A program made the translations under genes and the position numbers. Source: PFJX01 sp031426815 (lineage in GTDB: Bacteria > Pseudomonadota > Gammaproteobacteria > Burkholderiales > Thiobacillaceae). From it: a stretch of DNA of 64,000 nucleotides. The notes below the pieces were generated by a model. That model saw only the letters and a program-made list of their open reading frames with translations. It made no database searches and was not told where the DNA came from. Shown here piece by piece: positions 1 to 8,219 of this stretch; position 1 is the stretch's first letter, and each line of letters opens with the position of its first letter. The DNA lies in NCBI GenBank assembly GCA_031426815.1, contig JASJPG010000011.1:1-64000 (forward strand), given 5' to 3'.

Positions 1-55
1 TGTTCTGATGCCCGTTGTTCTGATGCCCGTTGTTCTGATGCCCGTTGTTCTGATG
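1..55. repeat. 15-bp tandem repeat at the window edge
   Basis: Three full copies of the 15-bp unit TGTTCTGATGCCCGT (1-45) are followed by its first ten bases (46-55). The array is perfect and runs off the left edge, so its true length is unknown. A 15-bp unit could encode five residues per copy if the upstream gene ends here, or it may be an intergenic microsatellite. There are no spacers, so it is not CRISPR. Confidence 0.9.
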
Positions 56-122
56 TTAGGAAGAGGCGGAAAAATGGGGCGGCAACAGAGTGTCTGAATT
101 TTTTACTTTTCGTTCTGTTTTT

Positions 123-167
123 ATGACATAAATAAATAATTGTCATTTAATTTCATTGTGTTACAAA
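123..167 (+). promoter_or_regulatory. AT-rich promoter region with a dyad upstream of the PEP-CTERM gene
   Basis: The stretch from about 95 to 180 is strikingly AT-rich in a GC-rich segment. ATGACA (123-128) and TGTCAT (141-146) form a perfect 6-bp dyad with a 12-bp spacer, suited to a dimeric regulator. A possible sigma-70 promoter overlaps it: TTGTCA (140-145), 16 bp, then TACAAA (162-167). The leader to the start codon is about 70 bases. This is inference from sequence only. Confidence 0.35.
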
Positions 168-238
168 ATATTAAACGTGTGGCTCGATTATTGCTCACCA
201 TGCGCCAGTTCTAGATATTTCACCTCGGAGTTGACCAA

Positions 239-883
239 ATGAACCCCCAAACCATCGCCCTGGCATTTGCCCTGAGCGCCGCCGGCAGCGCCCAGGCAGG
301 CGTCATATCCGCCTTTTCGGAGAACTTTGAAGGCACGCTCGCGGCCTGGACGGATCGCAACCCGTCGAACCCCGAAGCCGCCATCGTCGTCGACCCCCTG
401 CGCGCCGGAAACCACGCCCTCAGTTTTAACCGATTGGGGTCTGCCGGCAGTATCTACAGCAGCGATCTCATCACCAGCAGCGGCAATTTCACGGTTTCCT
501 TCGAATACCTGGGCCGCCCTGGCCTGGGCGGCGCGGCGAACGATCTGGGCGGCTTCTTCGGCATCAGCCAGGGGCTGCCCGGCAATCACTATTGGGTGGC
601 GGGAACCGGTTCCTATCCCGCACCCATCGACCTGATCGACGATGGGGCGTGGCACAGCTACACCCTCACCTTCGCCTCGACCGTCGGCCAGCTGGTGCAC
701 CTGATGTATGAGGACTATGCGGGTTCGGGCGGGGTGGCGGGCGATGTGTATTTCGACAACATCCGCTTCAACGACCAGAACGTCGCCCCGGCGCCTTTCC
801 AGTCCGTGCCGGAGCCGCTTTCGACTACGCTGCTTGCGCTAGGGTTGACGGCGCTCGGCTTCAGCCGCCGCAGCAAGGCGTAG
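239..883 (+). CDS. PEP-CTERM sorting domain-containing exported protein
   Basis: A 214-residue exported protein. An N-terminal signal peptide of about 20 residues ends near AQA. A beta-rich body follows, with phrases such as FSENFEGTLAAW and VYFDNIRFN that resemble carbohydrate-binding or LamG-like jelly-roll domains, though no catalytic residues are evident. The C-terminus is a textbook PEP-CTERM signal: VPEP, a hydrophobic helix (STTLLALGLTALGF), then RRSKA. Such proteins are processed by exosortase (EpsH/XrtA type) and usually exported alongside exopolysaccharide. CGGAG lies eight bases before the ATG. No exosortase gene is in the window. The specific function is unknown. Confidence 0.85.
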   Translation: MNPQTIALAFALSAAGSAQAGVISAFSENFEGTLAAWTDRNPSNPEAAIVVDPLRAGNHALSFNRLGSAGSIYSSDLITSSGNFTVSFEYLGRPGLGGAANDLGGFFGISQGLPGNHYWVAGTGSYPAPIDLIDDGAWHSYTLTFASTVGQLVHLMYEDYAGSGGVAGDVYFDNIRFNDQNVAPAPFQSVPEPLSTTLLALGLTALGFSRRSKA

Positions 884-906
884 CGACAGACGTTTTTTGC
901 CCCCCC

Positions 907-940
907 AACGACAAGCCCGGCAAATGCCGGGCTTGTCGTT
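907..940 (+). terminator. Perfect hairpin after the PEP-CTERM gene
   Basis: Arms 907-922 and 925-940 are perfectly complementary over 16 bp around a two-base centre (effectively a four-base loop). It begins 23 bases after the stop codon. The following bases (ATTGTTG) are only weakly T-rich, so termination is inferred from stem strength and position. Confidence 0.65.
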
Positions 941-1070
941 ATTGTTGACGCTGCAGTTAAAGGCACCGCAGGGCACAGACCACAGTTCCTGCATAAGTAG
1001 GGTCAGGTTGGTTGTCAGGCCAACCCGTTCAGGAACTACGTCCAGTGTCACCCGGCGGATCAATGCAGTC

Positions 1071-1439
1071 TCATTTCACAACCGCCCAGCTTGCTGCCGT
1101 TCCTCCTCGGCAATCAGGTCGAGCGAAGCTTGCCAGTTGTCGCGGCAGAAATCCTGGAATCCCGGTCAGCTTCGGCGCATCGAGCAGGCCATAAAGCAGG
1201 TCGATGGCGCGGGCGTGGCCGACCACTTCCTGATGATGCGCCAGCGAGCGACCTTCAACCGTGAGCCCATAGGCCAGCACAAACGCGGTTTCGCCCAAGG
1301 GAAGGGTGTTGTCTTCCAGTGCGGTGGACGTGTGTCCACAGGTCGCGTAGTTGGGCAAGCAACGCGGCGCGCAGGTCGGGGCGAGAGAAGAGAAAAAGGG
1401 CGGCATGGTTTGCCTGTTCAACGATGTGATTGGGAGCAA
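1071..1439 (-). pseudogene. Remnant of a Fic-family protein (N-terminal part only)
   Basis: The frame encodes a segment strongly like the N-terminal half of class II Fic proteins: TSTALEDNTLPLGETAFVL, then GLTVEGRSLAHHQEVVGHAR and AIDLLYGLL. STALEDN fits the inhibitory (S/T)xxxE(G/x)N motif of Fic AMP-transferases. The catalytic HPFxDGNGR loop that should follow is absent, and after about residue 85 the frame becomes unconvincing. In another minus-strand frame (about 1072-1150) a plausible protein tail appears (RDNWQASLDLIAEEERQQAG), so remnants of more than one gene may be joined here. From 941 to 1070 I see no gene. The remnant lies between a hairpin and the rlmL 3' end. Confidence 0.55.
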
Positions 1440-1482
1440 TCCACGAATTCGCCCCTTAGCCGCCGCTTTCCATCACTTCAGC

Positions 1483-3222
1483 TCACCCTTTCCGGTTGCT
1501 CCCCGCCACCAGGCGATATTCCACCAGCCGGCATTCCAGCGGGCCGTTGAACAGCGGCACGCGGCGGCTGGTTTGCAGGCCGATGCGTTTGGGCAGTTCC
1601 GGGTCGGCGGAGAGCAGACAGACCGTCCAGCCGGGGAAATGCTGCTTCAGGTTATCGCCGATTTCCTTGTAGAACGGACCGAGGTCTTCCTCGCTGCCCA
1701 TGCGCACGCCATACGGCGGGTTGCTGACGATGAAGCCGCTCTCGGTGGGCGGATCGACGTTGAGGAAGTCCGCTTCCATCAGGCGCACGCAGTCGAACAG
1801 GCCGGCGGCGCGCAGGTTGAGGCCGGCGGCGCGCACCATGGCCGGGTCGATGTCGGAGCCGAAGATCGGCAGCGGCTCGCGTTCCAGCACGGCGGCTTCG
1901 GCGTCCTTGTGCAGGCGCAGCCATTCGATGCGGTCGAAGGTTTTCAGATGCTCGAAGGCGAAATGGCGGCGCAGGCCGGGGGCGATGTTGAGCGTCATCA
2001 GCGCCGCTTCGAGCAGGATGGTGCCGCCGCCCATCATCGGGTCGTACAGCGGCACGCCCGGCGTCCAGCCGGACAGAAGCAGCATGCCGGCGGCGAGGTT
2101 TTCGTTGAGCGGCGCTCCGGAGGGCTGCACGCGGTAACCGCGCCGATTCAGCGGCTCGCCGGACAGGTCGATGTAGAGGTTGTAGCGGTCCGAGCTGAGG
2201 AACAGCGTCAGCGGGATATCCGGCTTGCGGGTGTCGACGCTGGGCCGCTCGTTGACGGCTGCGCGGAAGACATCGCAGATCGCGTCCTTGATGCGCAGGC
2301 TGACGAAATTGAGGCTGGGCAGCGGGCTGTTCTTGCCGACCGTTGTCACCGCGATGGTGCGCGTGACGTCGAACCAGGCCGGCCAATCCAGCGACAGCGC
2401 GGCCTGATAGAGGTCTTCCTCTTTTTTGTAATGGCCTTCGCCGACTCGCCATAAAACGCGAATCGCCAGCCGGCTCCACAGGTTGATCTTCCAGCCAGTC
2501 GGCATGTCGCCGACGAAACCGACGCCGCCGGAAGCGGGCACGATGTCGCTCGCGCCGAGATCGTGCAATTCCTTGCAGAGTTCTTCTTCCAGGCCGCGCG
2601 GGCAGGAGGCGAAGAACTGGTAACCGACCGGTGCGCGCGACGATGCGCGCGGTTGCGATGCGGGTTTGTCGTGACGCGCGTTGTCGTAGCCCGGTTTCTC
2701 GAAACGCGGCTTCGCATAAGCGGGCTTATCCAGCCCCGCCCGCGTTTCCGGGCTGATTTCGCGGCGGCGCGGGTTGGACGGGTAGGCGGGTTTGTGCTCC
2801 GGCGCGGAACCGGACGTGCGCTCAGGACGCGCAGAACGATCACTCTCGGTATAGCCGGAACGGCCCGAGCTGCGGCCACGGCCACCCGCTGCGGGCGGCG
2901 CATCGGACTGGCCGCCATACGCAGGCTTGCCTGGACGTTCCGGACGCCGTTCGGATTGATCCGGCCGCTCGGCCCGACGCGGCTTGTCGGCATACGGCGC
3001 ACGCGGCGCACGCTTGGCGTCGGGACGCACTCGCTTGGAGATGGTCGGCGCGCCACCCTCGCTCTTTTTCGGGATGTCGGCCGAAGCGACCCGGGTGCGC
3101 GGCGTATGGCGGCCGCGCACGGGCGGACGCCAGCCGGCATCTTCATTTTTTGCGGAATCGCTGCCGCCTTCGGGTTTAATGCGGAGCGTGTTGCGTTTGG
3201 GCTTATCGGATGACGAAGACAA
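1483..3222 (-). CDS. rlmL: 23S rRNA guanine-N2 methyltransferase, RlmL/THUMP type, with a long basic N-terminal extension
   Basis: A SAM-dependent RNA methyltransferase of the RlmL N-half type (E. coli RlmL methylates G2445 of 23S rRNA). Residues 1-200 are low-complexity, rich in Arg, Pro, Ser, Ala and Gly, and probably disordered. The conserved part starts at about 200 (YQFFASCPRGLEEEL), with a THUMP domain to about 310 and then a Rossmann methyltransferase. NPPYGVRMG supplies the catalytic NPPY motif. The usual DPMCGSGT motif reads DPMMGGGT. The RlmK half of the E. coli fusion is absent, as in many betaproteobacteria. The start is TTG, supported by TGAGGA eight bases upstream, and it overlaps the divergent TlpA-like gene by 13 bp. 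Confidence 0.9.
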   Translation of the reverse strand: MSSSSDKPKRNTLRIKPEGGSDSAKNEDAGWRPPVRGRHTPRTRVASADIPKKSEGGAPTISKRVRPDAKRAPRAPYADKPRRAERPDQSERRPERPGKPAYGGQSDAPPAAGGRGRSSGRSGYTESDRSARPERTSGSAPEHKPAYPSNPRRREISPETRAGLDKPAYAKPRFEKPGYDNARHDKPASQPRASSRAPVGYQFFASCPRGLEEELCKELHDLGASDIVPASGGVGFVGDMPTGWKINLWSRLAIRVLWRVGEGHYKKEEDLYQAALSLDWPAWFDVTRTIAVTTVGKNSPLPSLNFVSLRIKDAICDVFRAAVNERPSVDTRKPDIPLTLFLSSDRYNLYIDLSGEPLNRRGYRVQPSGAPLNENLAAGMLLLSGWTPGVPLYDPMMGGGTILLEAALMTLNIAPGLRRHFAFEHLKTFDRIEWLRLHKDAEAAVLEREPLPIFGSDIDPAMVRAAGLNLRAAGLFDCVRLMEADFLNVDPPTESGFIVSNPPYGVRMGSEEDLGPFYKEIGDNLKQHFPGWTVCLLSADPELPKRIGLQTSRRVPLFNGPLECRLVEYRLVAGSNRKG

Positions 3223-3746
3223 GGGAATTCCTCAAAAAACTGAAACCCAGCCCGATCACGGCAATTCTGATCGGGCTGATCGTGTACCTCTGGTTCCGAC
3301 CGCCAGCCGCTGTGGACGACCTGGCCTATGCCGCGCCGGATGTGCCCGCCCTGCCGGGCCAACGTCTGAGCGACCTGCGCGGCAAGGTGGTGCTGGTTAA
3401 TTTCTGGGCCACTTGGTGCCCATACTGCCGCCACGAAATGCCGGCGATGCAGGCGTTCTATCAAGACAACAAGGCGAAAGGATTCGAGATTGTCGCCTAC
3501 AGCCTGGATAAAACCCAGGCCGAGGTAAACGACTACTTGCGCCGAGAGGGTTATACCTTCCCCGCGCCCCTGGCCACGAACGAAGTAACAACTGCATTTG
3601 GCGATGTTTCGCGGGTGCCGTTGTCATTCGTCATCGACCGCAATGGCATCGTGCGCCACAAGATCGGCGGTCAGGTTCATCCCGGCCGGCTCGACGACCT
3701 GATCACACCTCTTCTTCGGGCGCCGCAGCCTGCTTCATCTCGCTGA
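3210..3746 (+). CDS. TlpA/ResA-type thiol-disulfide oxidoreductase, membrane-anchored
   Basis: A 178-residue thioredoxin-fold protein. One N-terminal membrane segment at about residues 15-30 places the domain in the periplasm. The fold begins near residue 45 (LPGQRLSDLRGKVVLVNFW), and the active site is WCPYC, with cysteines at 70 and 73. The cis-proline region is RVPLSFVIDR. TlpA/ResA proteins reduce apocytochrome or periplasmic thiols, but the substrate here is unknown. No clear ribosome-binding site precedes the ATG. The gene overlaps rlmL head-to-head (13 bp) and the DinB gene tail-to-tail (44 bp), so the three are densely packed. Confidence 0.85.
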   Translation: MTKTREFLKKLKPSPITAILIGLIVYLWFRPPAAVDDLAYAAPDVPALPGQRLSDLRGKVVLVNFWATWCPYCRHEMPAMQAFYQDNKAKGFEIVAYSLDKTQAEVNDYLRREGYTFPAPLATNEVTTAFGDVSRVPLSFVIDRNGIVRHKIGGQVHPGRLDDLITPLLRAPQPASSR

Positions 3747-4251
3747 GCAGGCGTTCCATCTCGCGCCGGTAGTAGATGAAGTCCATTTCCGGGCTCGGCG
3801 TGCCGAGGCGGGTGGCAATGGCAGAAACCTGACCGCGATGGTGCGCGAAATGCGTGAACAGATGGGTCAAGGCATCGCGCACCCAGATCGCGTGGGATTT
3901 GCCTTCACTGCCGATGTAGACAATCCGGGTATCGAAAAACTCTGCCGGCTGCGCTTCCAGCCAGGCTTGCAGCCTGCGGGTTTCGCGCCGCAGCGCGAGT
4001 TTGAGTTCGCGCCAATCCGGGTTGTTGATGACTTTGTAGTTCGCCGCCAGCGTCTCGCCTTGCAAGCGCGCCAACCAGGTCTGGCTGACCAGCAGCATGT
4101 GATCGACGGTGTGATGGATGCTGTTGAAGAACAGGCCTTGATCGCTGCCGATGACATCGGGCTGCAAGTAGTCCAGCGAGGTGAACAACACCTCATTGGC
4201 CCAGTGCTGATAGTCCGATTGAACGACGAAATGACTTTTCCACGCGTACAT
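3703..4251 (-). CDS. DinB family protein
   Basis: A 182-residue protein with the four-helix DinB/YfiT-like fold. The N-terminus (QSDYQHWANEVLFTSLDYL) is the typical first helix, and histidines in SIHHTVDHMLLV and FAHHRGQV match the metal-binding triad. DinB proteins are putative metal-dependent thiol transferases or hydrolases of uncertain substrate. The 3' end overlaps the convergent TlpA-like gene. A 100-base gap to apbE shows no promoter or terminator. Family assignment is firm and function is open. Confidence 0.85.
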   Translation of the reverse strand: MYAWKSHFVVQSDYQHWANEVLFTSLDYLQPDVIGSDQGLFFNSIHHTVDHMLLVSQTWLARLQGETLAANYKVINNPDWRELKLALRRETRRLQAWLEAQPAEFFDTRIVYIGSEGKSHAIWVRDALTHLFTHFAHHRGQVSAIATRLGTPSPEMDFIYYRREMERLLSEMKQAAAPEEEV

Positions 4252-4351
4252 GCTGTTCTTTCCCCCAGTCGCGGTTATTCGGCGGCGGCCGAAAAACGGC
4301 TACGTGTCCGGTACGAACTATAGCCAATCCAGCCCGCGCTTGCGCGCTCGC

Positions 4352-5419
4352 TCACTTTGCGCCGGTAGCCCAGATCAGCCGTTTCGCCATTGCCGGCGTG
4401 GTTTCGATGTTGCCGTCGGCGGCGATGAACAGCGCTTCGCCGATGCCCATCTTGTCGGCCAGACGCCGCCAATCGCCCGGCCCGGCGATGAACAACGGCT
4501 TGCTGGCGACATCGGACAGCGTGCCGGCGTGGGCGCCCCGCGCGATCACCGTCACCGCCTGTGTCCGCTCGGCCGGCCAGCCGGTGCGCGGGTCGATCAG
4601 GTGGCAATAGCGTTTGCCGCCCAGCTCGAAAAAGCGCTGGTAATCGCCGGAGGTGCCGATCGCCTCGCCGTCGTGCAATTCCAGCATGGCCAAGGCGCCG
4701 GCGCGGCGCGGATGCTGAATGCCGACTTTCCAGGGCTGGCCGCCCTTCTGGCCGAGCGCCAGGATGTTGCCGCCGATGTTGATCAGCGCGTTGTCGACGC
4801 CCTGGCTTTTCATGTAGGCCGCCGCCAGATCCAACGCATAGCCCTTGGCATAACCGCCCAGATCCAGCCGCACCGCCGGATTGGTTCCGCGCAACTGCAA
4901 GCCATCGATATGCAGGTCGGCCATGCTCGGATGCGCCTTGACCAGACGCTCGATTTCTTTGGCATCCGGCAGACGCGACTCGAAGGTATCGGAATGAAAT
5001 CCCCACAGACGCACCAGATTGCCGATGGCCGGGTTGAACAGCCCCTCCGAGAGCGCCGACAAGCGCACGGCATCCTGCAGAATCGGTACCAGCGCCGGTG
5101 GCAACGTCGCCTTCGCCGGTGCATCCGGCCGCGCCTGTGCGAGGATGCCGTTGACCCGCTCCAGTGTGCCCGGTTGCCAGGCATGCAAGGTCTGGTGCAT
5201 CTGGTCGAAATCCTTCAGCACCTGATTGGTGACCCGCCGGGCCTGGTCCGCATCCGCGCCATAAACAGTGACTTCGACCAGCGTACCGAACACGTAGGAC
5301 TGCTGCTTGTGCAGTTTTTCGCCGCAGCCGGCAAGTAGAACAACAGCCAGAAAAAGCAGCCAGAGTGCGGCCCGCGATGCGAATGAATTCGCACCTACAA
5401 AACCCATTGCCGCACCCAT
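4352..5419 (-). CDS. apbE: FAD:protein FMN transferase (ApbE lipoprotein)
   Basis: ApbE moves FMN from FAD onto a threonine of target proteins such as NqrB/C and RnfG/D in a Mg-dependent reaction at the periplasmic face. The N-terminal signal ends in a lipobox (VVLLAGCGE). Family landmarks follow in order: YVFGTLVEVTVYG, LDLGGYAKGYALD, NALINIGGNILALG, GTSGDYQRFFE, HLIDPRTGWPA and LSDVASKPLF. The ATG at 5419 shares one base with the gshB stop (TGATG). A GTG one codon upstream (5422) is an alternative. No Nqr or Rnf genes are present, so its target lies outside the window. Confidence 0.93.
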   Translation of the reverse strand: MGAAMGFVGANSFASRAALWLLFLAVVLLAGCGEKLHKQQSYVFGTLVEVTVYGADADQARRVTNQVLKDFDQMHQTLHAWQPGTLERVNGILAQARPDAPAKATLPPALVPILQDAVRLSALSEGLFNPAIGNLVRLWGFHSDTFESRLPDAKEIERLVKAHPSMADLHIDGLQLRGTNPAVRLDLGGYAKGYALDLAAAYMKSQGVDNALINIGGNILALGQKGGQPWKVGIQHPRRAGALAMLELHDGEAIGTSGDYQRFFELGGKRYCHLIDPRTGWPAERTQAVTVIARGAHAGTLSDVASKPLFIAGPGDWRRLADKMGIGEALFIAADGNIETTPAMAKRLIWATGAK

Positions 5420-6366
5420 CACGCAGCCGCCTGCACATTCTTCTCCAGCGCATCGACGAACATCGCGGCGACATCAAAGCCGGTCTGCTGGGTGATTTCC
5501 TGGAAACAGGTCGGGCTGGTCACGTTGACCTCGGTCAGACAGTCGCCGATCACATCCAGTCCCACCAGCAACAGGCCGGCATCCTTCAGCGTCGGGCCGA
5601 GCGCTGCGGCGATTTCCCGGTCGCGCTCCGTTAATGGCCGCGCCACGCCGGTGCCGCCAGCGGCGAGATTGCCGCGCGTTTCGCCTTCCGCCGGAATGCG
5701 CGCCAGGCAAAACGGCACCGCCTCGCCGTCGATGATCAGAATGCGCTTGTCGCCGTCCTTGATCGCCGGCAGATAACGCTGCGCCATGATGGTCTCGCCG
5801 CCGTAGTGGGTCACCGTCTCCAGGATCGCGCCCAGATTGGCGTCACCCGGACGCAAACGGAAGATGCCGCTGCCGCCCATCGCGTTGAGCGGCTTCACGA
5901 CGATATCGCCCTGCTCGGCGAGAAATTCCCGGATCAACGCGGCATCGTTACTGACCAGGGTCGGCGCGATGAACTGCGGGAAACGGGCGATGGCCAGTTT
6001 CTCGTTGTAATCGCGTAGCGCCCGCGGCCGGTTGAACACGCGCGCGCCCTGCCGCTCGGCCATTTCCAACAGCCAGGTCGCATACAGATAAGCCTGATCG
6101 AACGGCGGATCGGTGCGCATGATCACCGCATCGAAATCCGCCAGATCGCGCCATTCGGCCTCGCCCTCGGAAAACCACGGGTCACCGCCGGTGAGGCTGA
6201 TCGTCCGCATCCGCCCCATTACCCGGCCATCGCGCCAGGCCAGATCGCCGGCCAGCATGGCGTACAGCTGACGCCCGCGCCGCGCCGCCTCGACCATCAT
6301 GGCGTAGGTGGAATCCTTGTAAGTCTTGAATGCCGCCAGTGGGTCGGCGATGAACAGGAAATTCAT
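5419..6366 (-). CDS. gshB: Glutathione synthetase
   Basis: GshB ligates gamma-glutamylcysteine and glycine to glutathione using ATP. The 315-residue protein has the expected length and motifs: FIADPLAAFKTYKDST at the N-terminus, MRTDPPFDQAYLYATWLLE, FNRPRALRDYNEKLAI, the ATP-grasp lysine region VVKPLNAMGGSGIFRL, RYLPAIKDGDKRILIIDGE, and NVTSPTCFQEI near the C-terminus. It lies downstream of gshA but the OLD-type gene has come between them, 12 bases upstream of gshB. It ends in a one-base overlap with apbE. Confidence 0.96.
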   Translation of the reverse strand: MNFLFIADPLAAFKTYKDSTYAMMVEAARRGRQLYAMLAGDLAWRDGRVMGRMRTISLTGGDPWFSEGEAEWRDLADFDAVIMRTDPPFDQAYLYATWLLEMAERQGARVFNRPRALRDYNEKLAIARFPQFIAPTLVSNDAALIREFLAEQGDIVVKPLNAMGGSGIFRLRPGDANLGAILETVTHYGGETIMAQRYLPAIKDGDKRILIIDGEAVPFCLARIPAEGETRGNLAAGGTGVARPLTERDREIAAALGPTLKDAGLLLVGLDVIGDCLTEVNVTSPTCFQEITQQTGFDVAAMFVDALEKNVQAAA

Positions 6367-6378
6367 GTTTGCAGCCCT

Positions 6379-8181
6379 TCAGCGCACTTCATCTGCATCG
6401 CAGTCATGTTGTTTCACCATTCGGAACAGCGCTTCGAGCAGGTCCAGCTTTTCTCTGACTTCACCCGGAATGCCCTGCGGGTCGGCGTAAGCAACGAGGT
6501 GGTGGAGTTCGCCCTTCTTGAGCAACATGGCATGCCCGAGCTGGTTGGCAAGACGGCGAAAAAACTCCTCGACGAAATCACTCAGTTTCAGGCGCTCCGT
6601 TTTGGCCTCCCAAACCAGACGCGCGGCCTCTGGCGGTAGCGCGAGATAGGTCTGGTAATCGGCTGCCAAGCCAGCGAACACGCGTTCAAGTACAAGCAAC
6701 CCTACAACCTGCTCAATCTCATCGCGAAAGCCTCCGAAAAGTTCCATATCGGCGTAGTGCTCAAGCGCGTAGCGGCGCAATACGTCTGGAGTGACAAAGT
6801 AGTTTTCCGCCTCGTATCGACGCCAGTAGACCAGATCCAGCCCGCCCTGCCGAAGGGGCTGACGGTTCTGCCCATCGTTATCCAGAATGGCGACGCCTCG
6901 GAGGCCTGGCACCAGTTCGCGCAATGCAAAAAAATGCTCTTTCGGCGTGATGCCGAATCCACCCTCGACCCGCTCCAGTTCGCTTTCGAGCGATTGAATC
7001 GGATAGTTGTTCTGCACGTAGAACGAGTTGATGCGCTCATCCCACAGAAGCGCTACCGGATGACCGATGCGTTCAGCCAATGCCCGCAACATATCCAGAT
7101 CGGTACCGCCTTCCACATACAGCACGTACCCGCGTTCCCTCGCCTTGACGTAATGTTCGGCGCCGAAATGCTTGAGCGTGTTGCGGATGTCCTTTTTCGC
7201 GGCGAGATCATCCGACCTGCCATCCAGCAACAAAGTCAGATTGTTGTCCAAGGCCTCGTCGAGGATCACTTCCGAGTGCGTCACGATGACCACTTGCGAT
7301 TCGTTTTCCGTGGCGATATCGCGCAGCAGAACATAGACCTGCTTTTGTCTGAGGATTTCCAGATGCGCATCCGGCTCGTCCACCAGCAAAACGCTGCGCT
7401 TGTGGGAATACAGATAGGCAAAGATCAACAGCATCTGCTGAAAGCCGCGGCCGGACATGGCGATATCGAGCGCCTCCTTCACCTGTGCTTGCCTATACAG
7501 CAGCTTGATCGCGCCGCGTGAAGTTTCCTGCGGGGTGCCGAGTTCCACGGCAAACAGCCGTTGCATCAATTGCACAACGCGGTTCCAGTCTTCGGGCTGA
7601 TCCTTGGCGACCATCAAGCACAAATTGCGCAGCACCTGCGCGGTTTGTCCCTGCCCCAAGAGCACGCCGATACGGCCCGGTTGAAGTATGGGTTCTTCCG
7701 TTTCCAGACCGGACATCGGATAGAGCAGTTCCACATTGATCGACGACGCGTATTCGATCAATTTCATGTCCTTCAACGCCGCATCGTCGGGAGTGCAGTA
7801 CACCAGTTCGTCGCCTTGATTGCGAAAGCGCATGGACAACGGTACGAGTTGGTTTTGCCACCAGACGCCGACAGTCACGATCAACGGCACATCGTTGTTG
7901 CCAATACGCACCTGCGTGTTGTGCCAGAAGTAGCGAGTGCGCTGCACAGGAACAGATACGATCGCCAGCCGGTTCAGCGCCGTTGCCACCTTGACGCTGG
8001 AGGCCTTGCGCGTGTCGTACCAGGTTTTCACCGCCTGCGACCATAAGGCCAAGGCTTGGATTGCGCTGGTTTTGCCGCAGTTGTTCGGGCCGATCAGCAC
8101 TGCCGGATGGTCAAGCTCTATGCGCTGCTTGCCGCCAAAGCGTTTGAAATTCTCGATCTCAAGGTAATGCAGCAGTCGCAT
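6379..8181 (-). CDS. OLD-family ATPase with TOPRIM domain, between gshA and gshB
   Basis: A 600-residue protein. The N-terminal ABC/SMC-type ATPase begins MRLLHYLEIENFKRFGG and has a Walker A motif GPNNCGKTS at 31-39, an unusual sequence with NC in place of GS. Walker B is VLLVDEPDAHLEI and the switch histidine lies in VVIVTHSEVILDEAL. A TOPRIM-like segment follows (YVLYVEGGTDLDMLRALAE and VAILDND), as in OLD nucleases. Some OLD proteins act in phage defence (phage P2 Old, GajA). No UvrD-type partner (GajB) is adjacent. The gene splits the gsh pair, is co-oriented, and probably shares its transcript. Nuclease activity is inferred. Confidence 0.8.
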   Translation of the reverse strand: MRLLHYLEIENFKRFGGKQRIELDHPAVLIGPNNCGKTSAIQALALWSQAVKTWYDTRKASSVKVATALNRLAIVSVPVQRTRYFWHNTQVRIGNNDVPLIVTVGVWWQNQLVPLSMRFRNQGDELVYCTPDDAALKDMKLIEYASSINVELLYPMSGLETEEPILQPGRIGVLLGQGQTAQVLRNLCLMVAKDQPEDWNRVVQLMQRLFAVELGTPQETSRGAIKLLYRQAQVKEALDIAMSGRGFQQMLLIFAYLYSHKRSVLLVDEPDAHLEILRQKQVYVLLRDIATENESQVVIVTHSEVILDEALDNNLTLLLDGRSDDLAAKKDIRNTLKHFGAEHYVKARERGYVLYVEGGTDLDMLRALAERIGHPVALLWDERINSFYVQNNYPIQSLESELERVEGGFGITPKEHFFALRELVPGLRGVAILDNDGQNRQPLRQGGLDLVYWRRYEAENYFVTPDVLRRYALEHYADMELFGGFRDEIEQVVGLLVLERVFAGLAADYQTYLALPPEAARLVWEAKTERLKLSDFVEEFFRRLANQLGHAMLLKKGELHHLVAYADPQGIPGEVREKLDLLEALFRMVKQHDCDADEVR

Positions 8182-8219
8182 CGTGCAATCCAGGTCTTAA
8201 AAAATTGGGCAACAAAACT

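Noticed and set aside
1..55. Possible CRISPR array
   Set aside because: The repeats are only 15 bp, directly adjacent and without spacers, and no cas genes are seen.
1351..2454. Long plus-strand frame antisense to rlmL
   Set aside because: It is a shadow: composition is His/Gln/Ala/Asp-rich from the complementary codons and no domain is recognisable, while the minus strand carries clear RlmL motifs.
6379..8181. Gabija system
   Set aside because: The OLD-type ATPase resembles GajA in type, but the adjacent genes are gshA and gshB, and the NERD-UvrD helicase lies 47 kb away.
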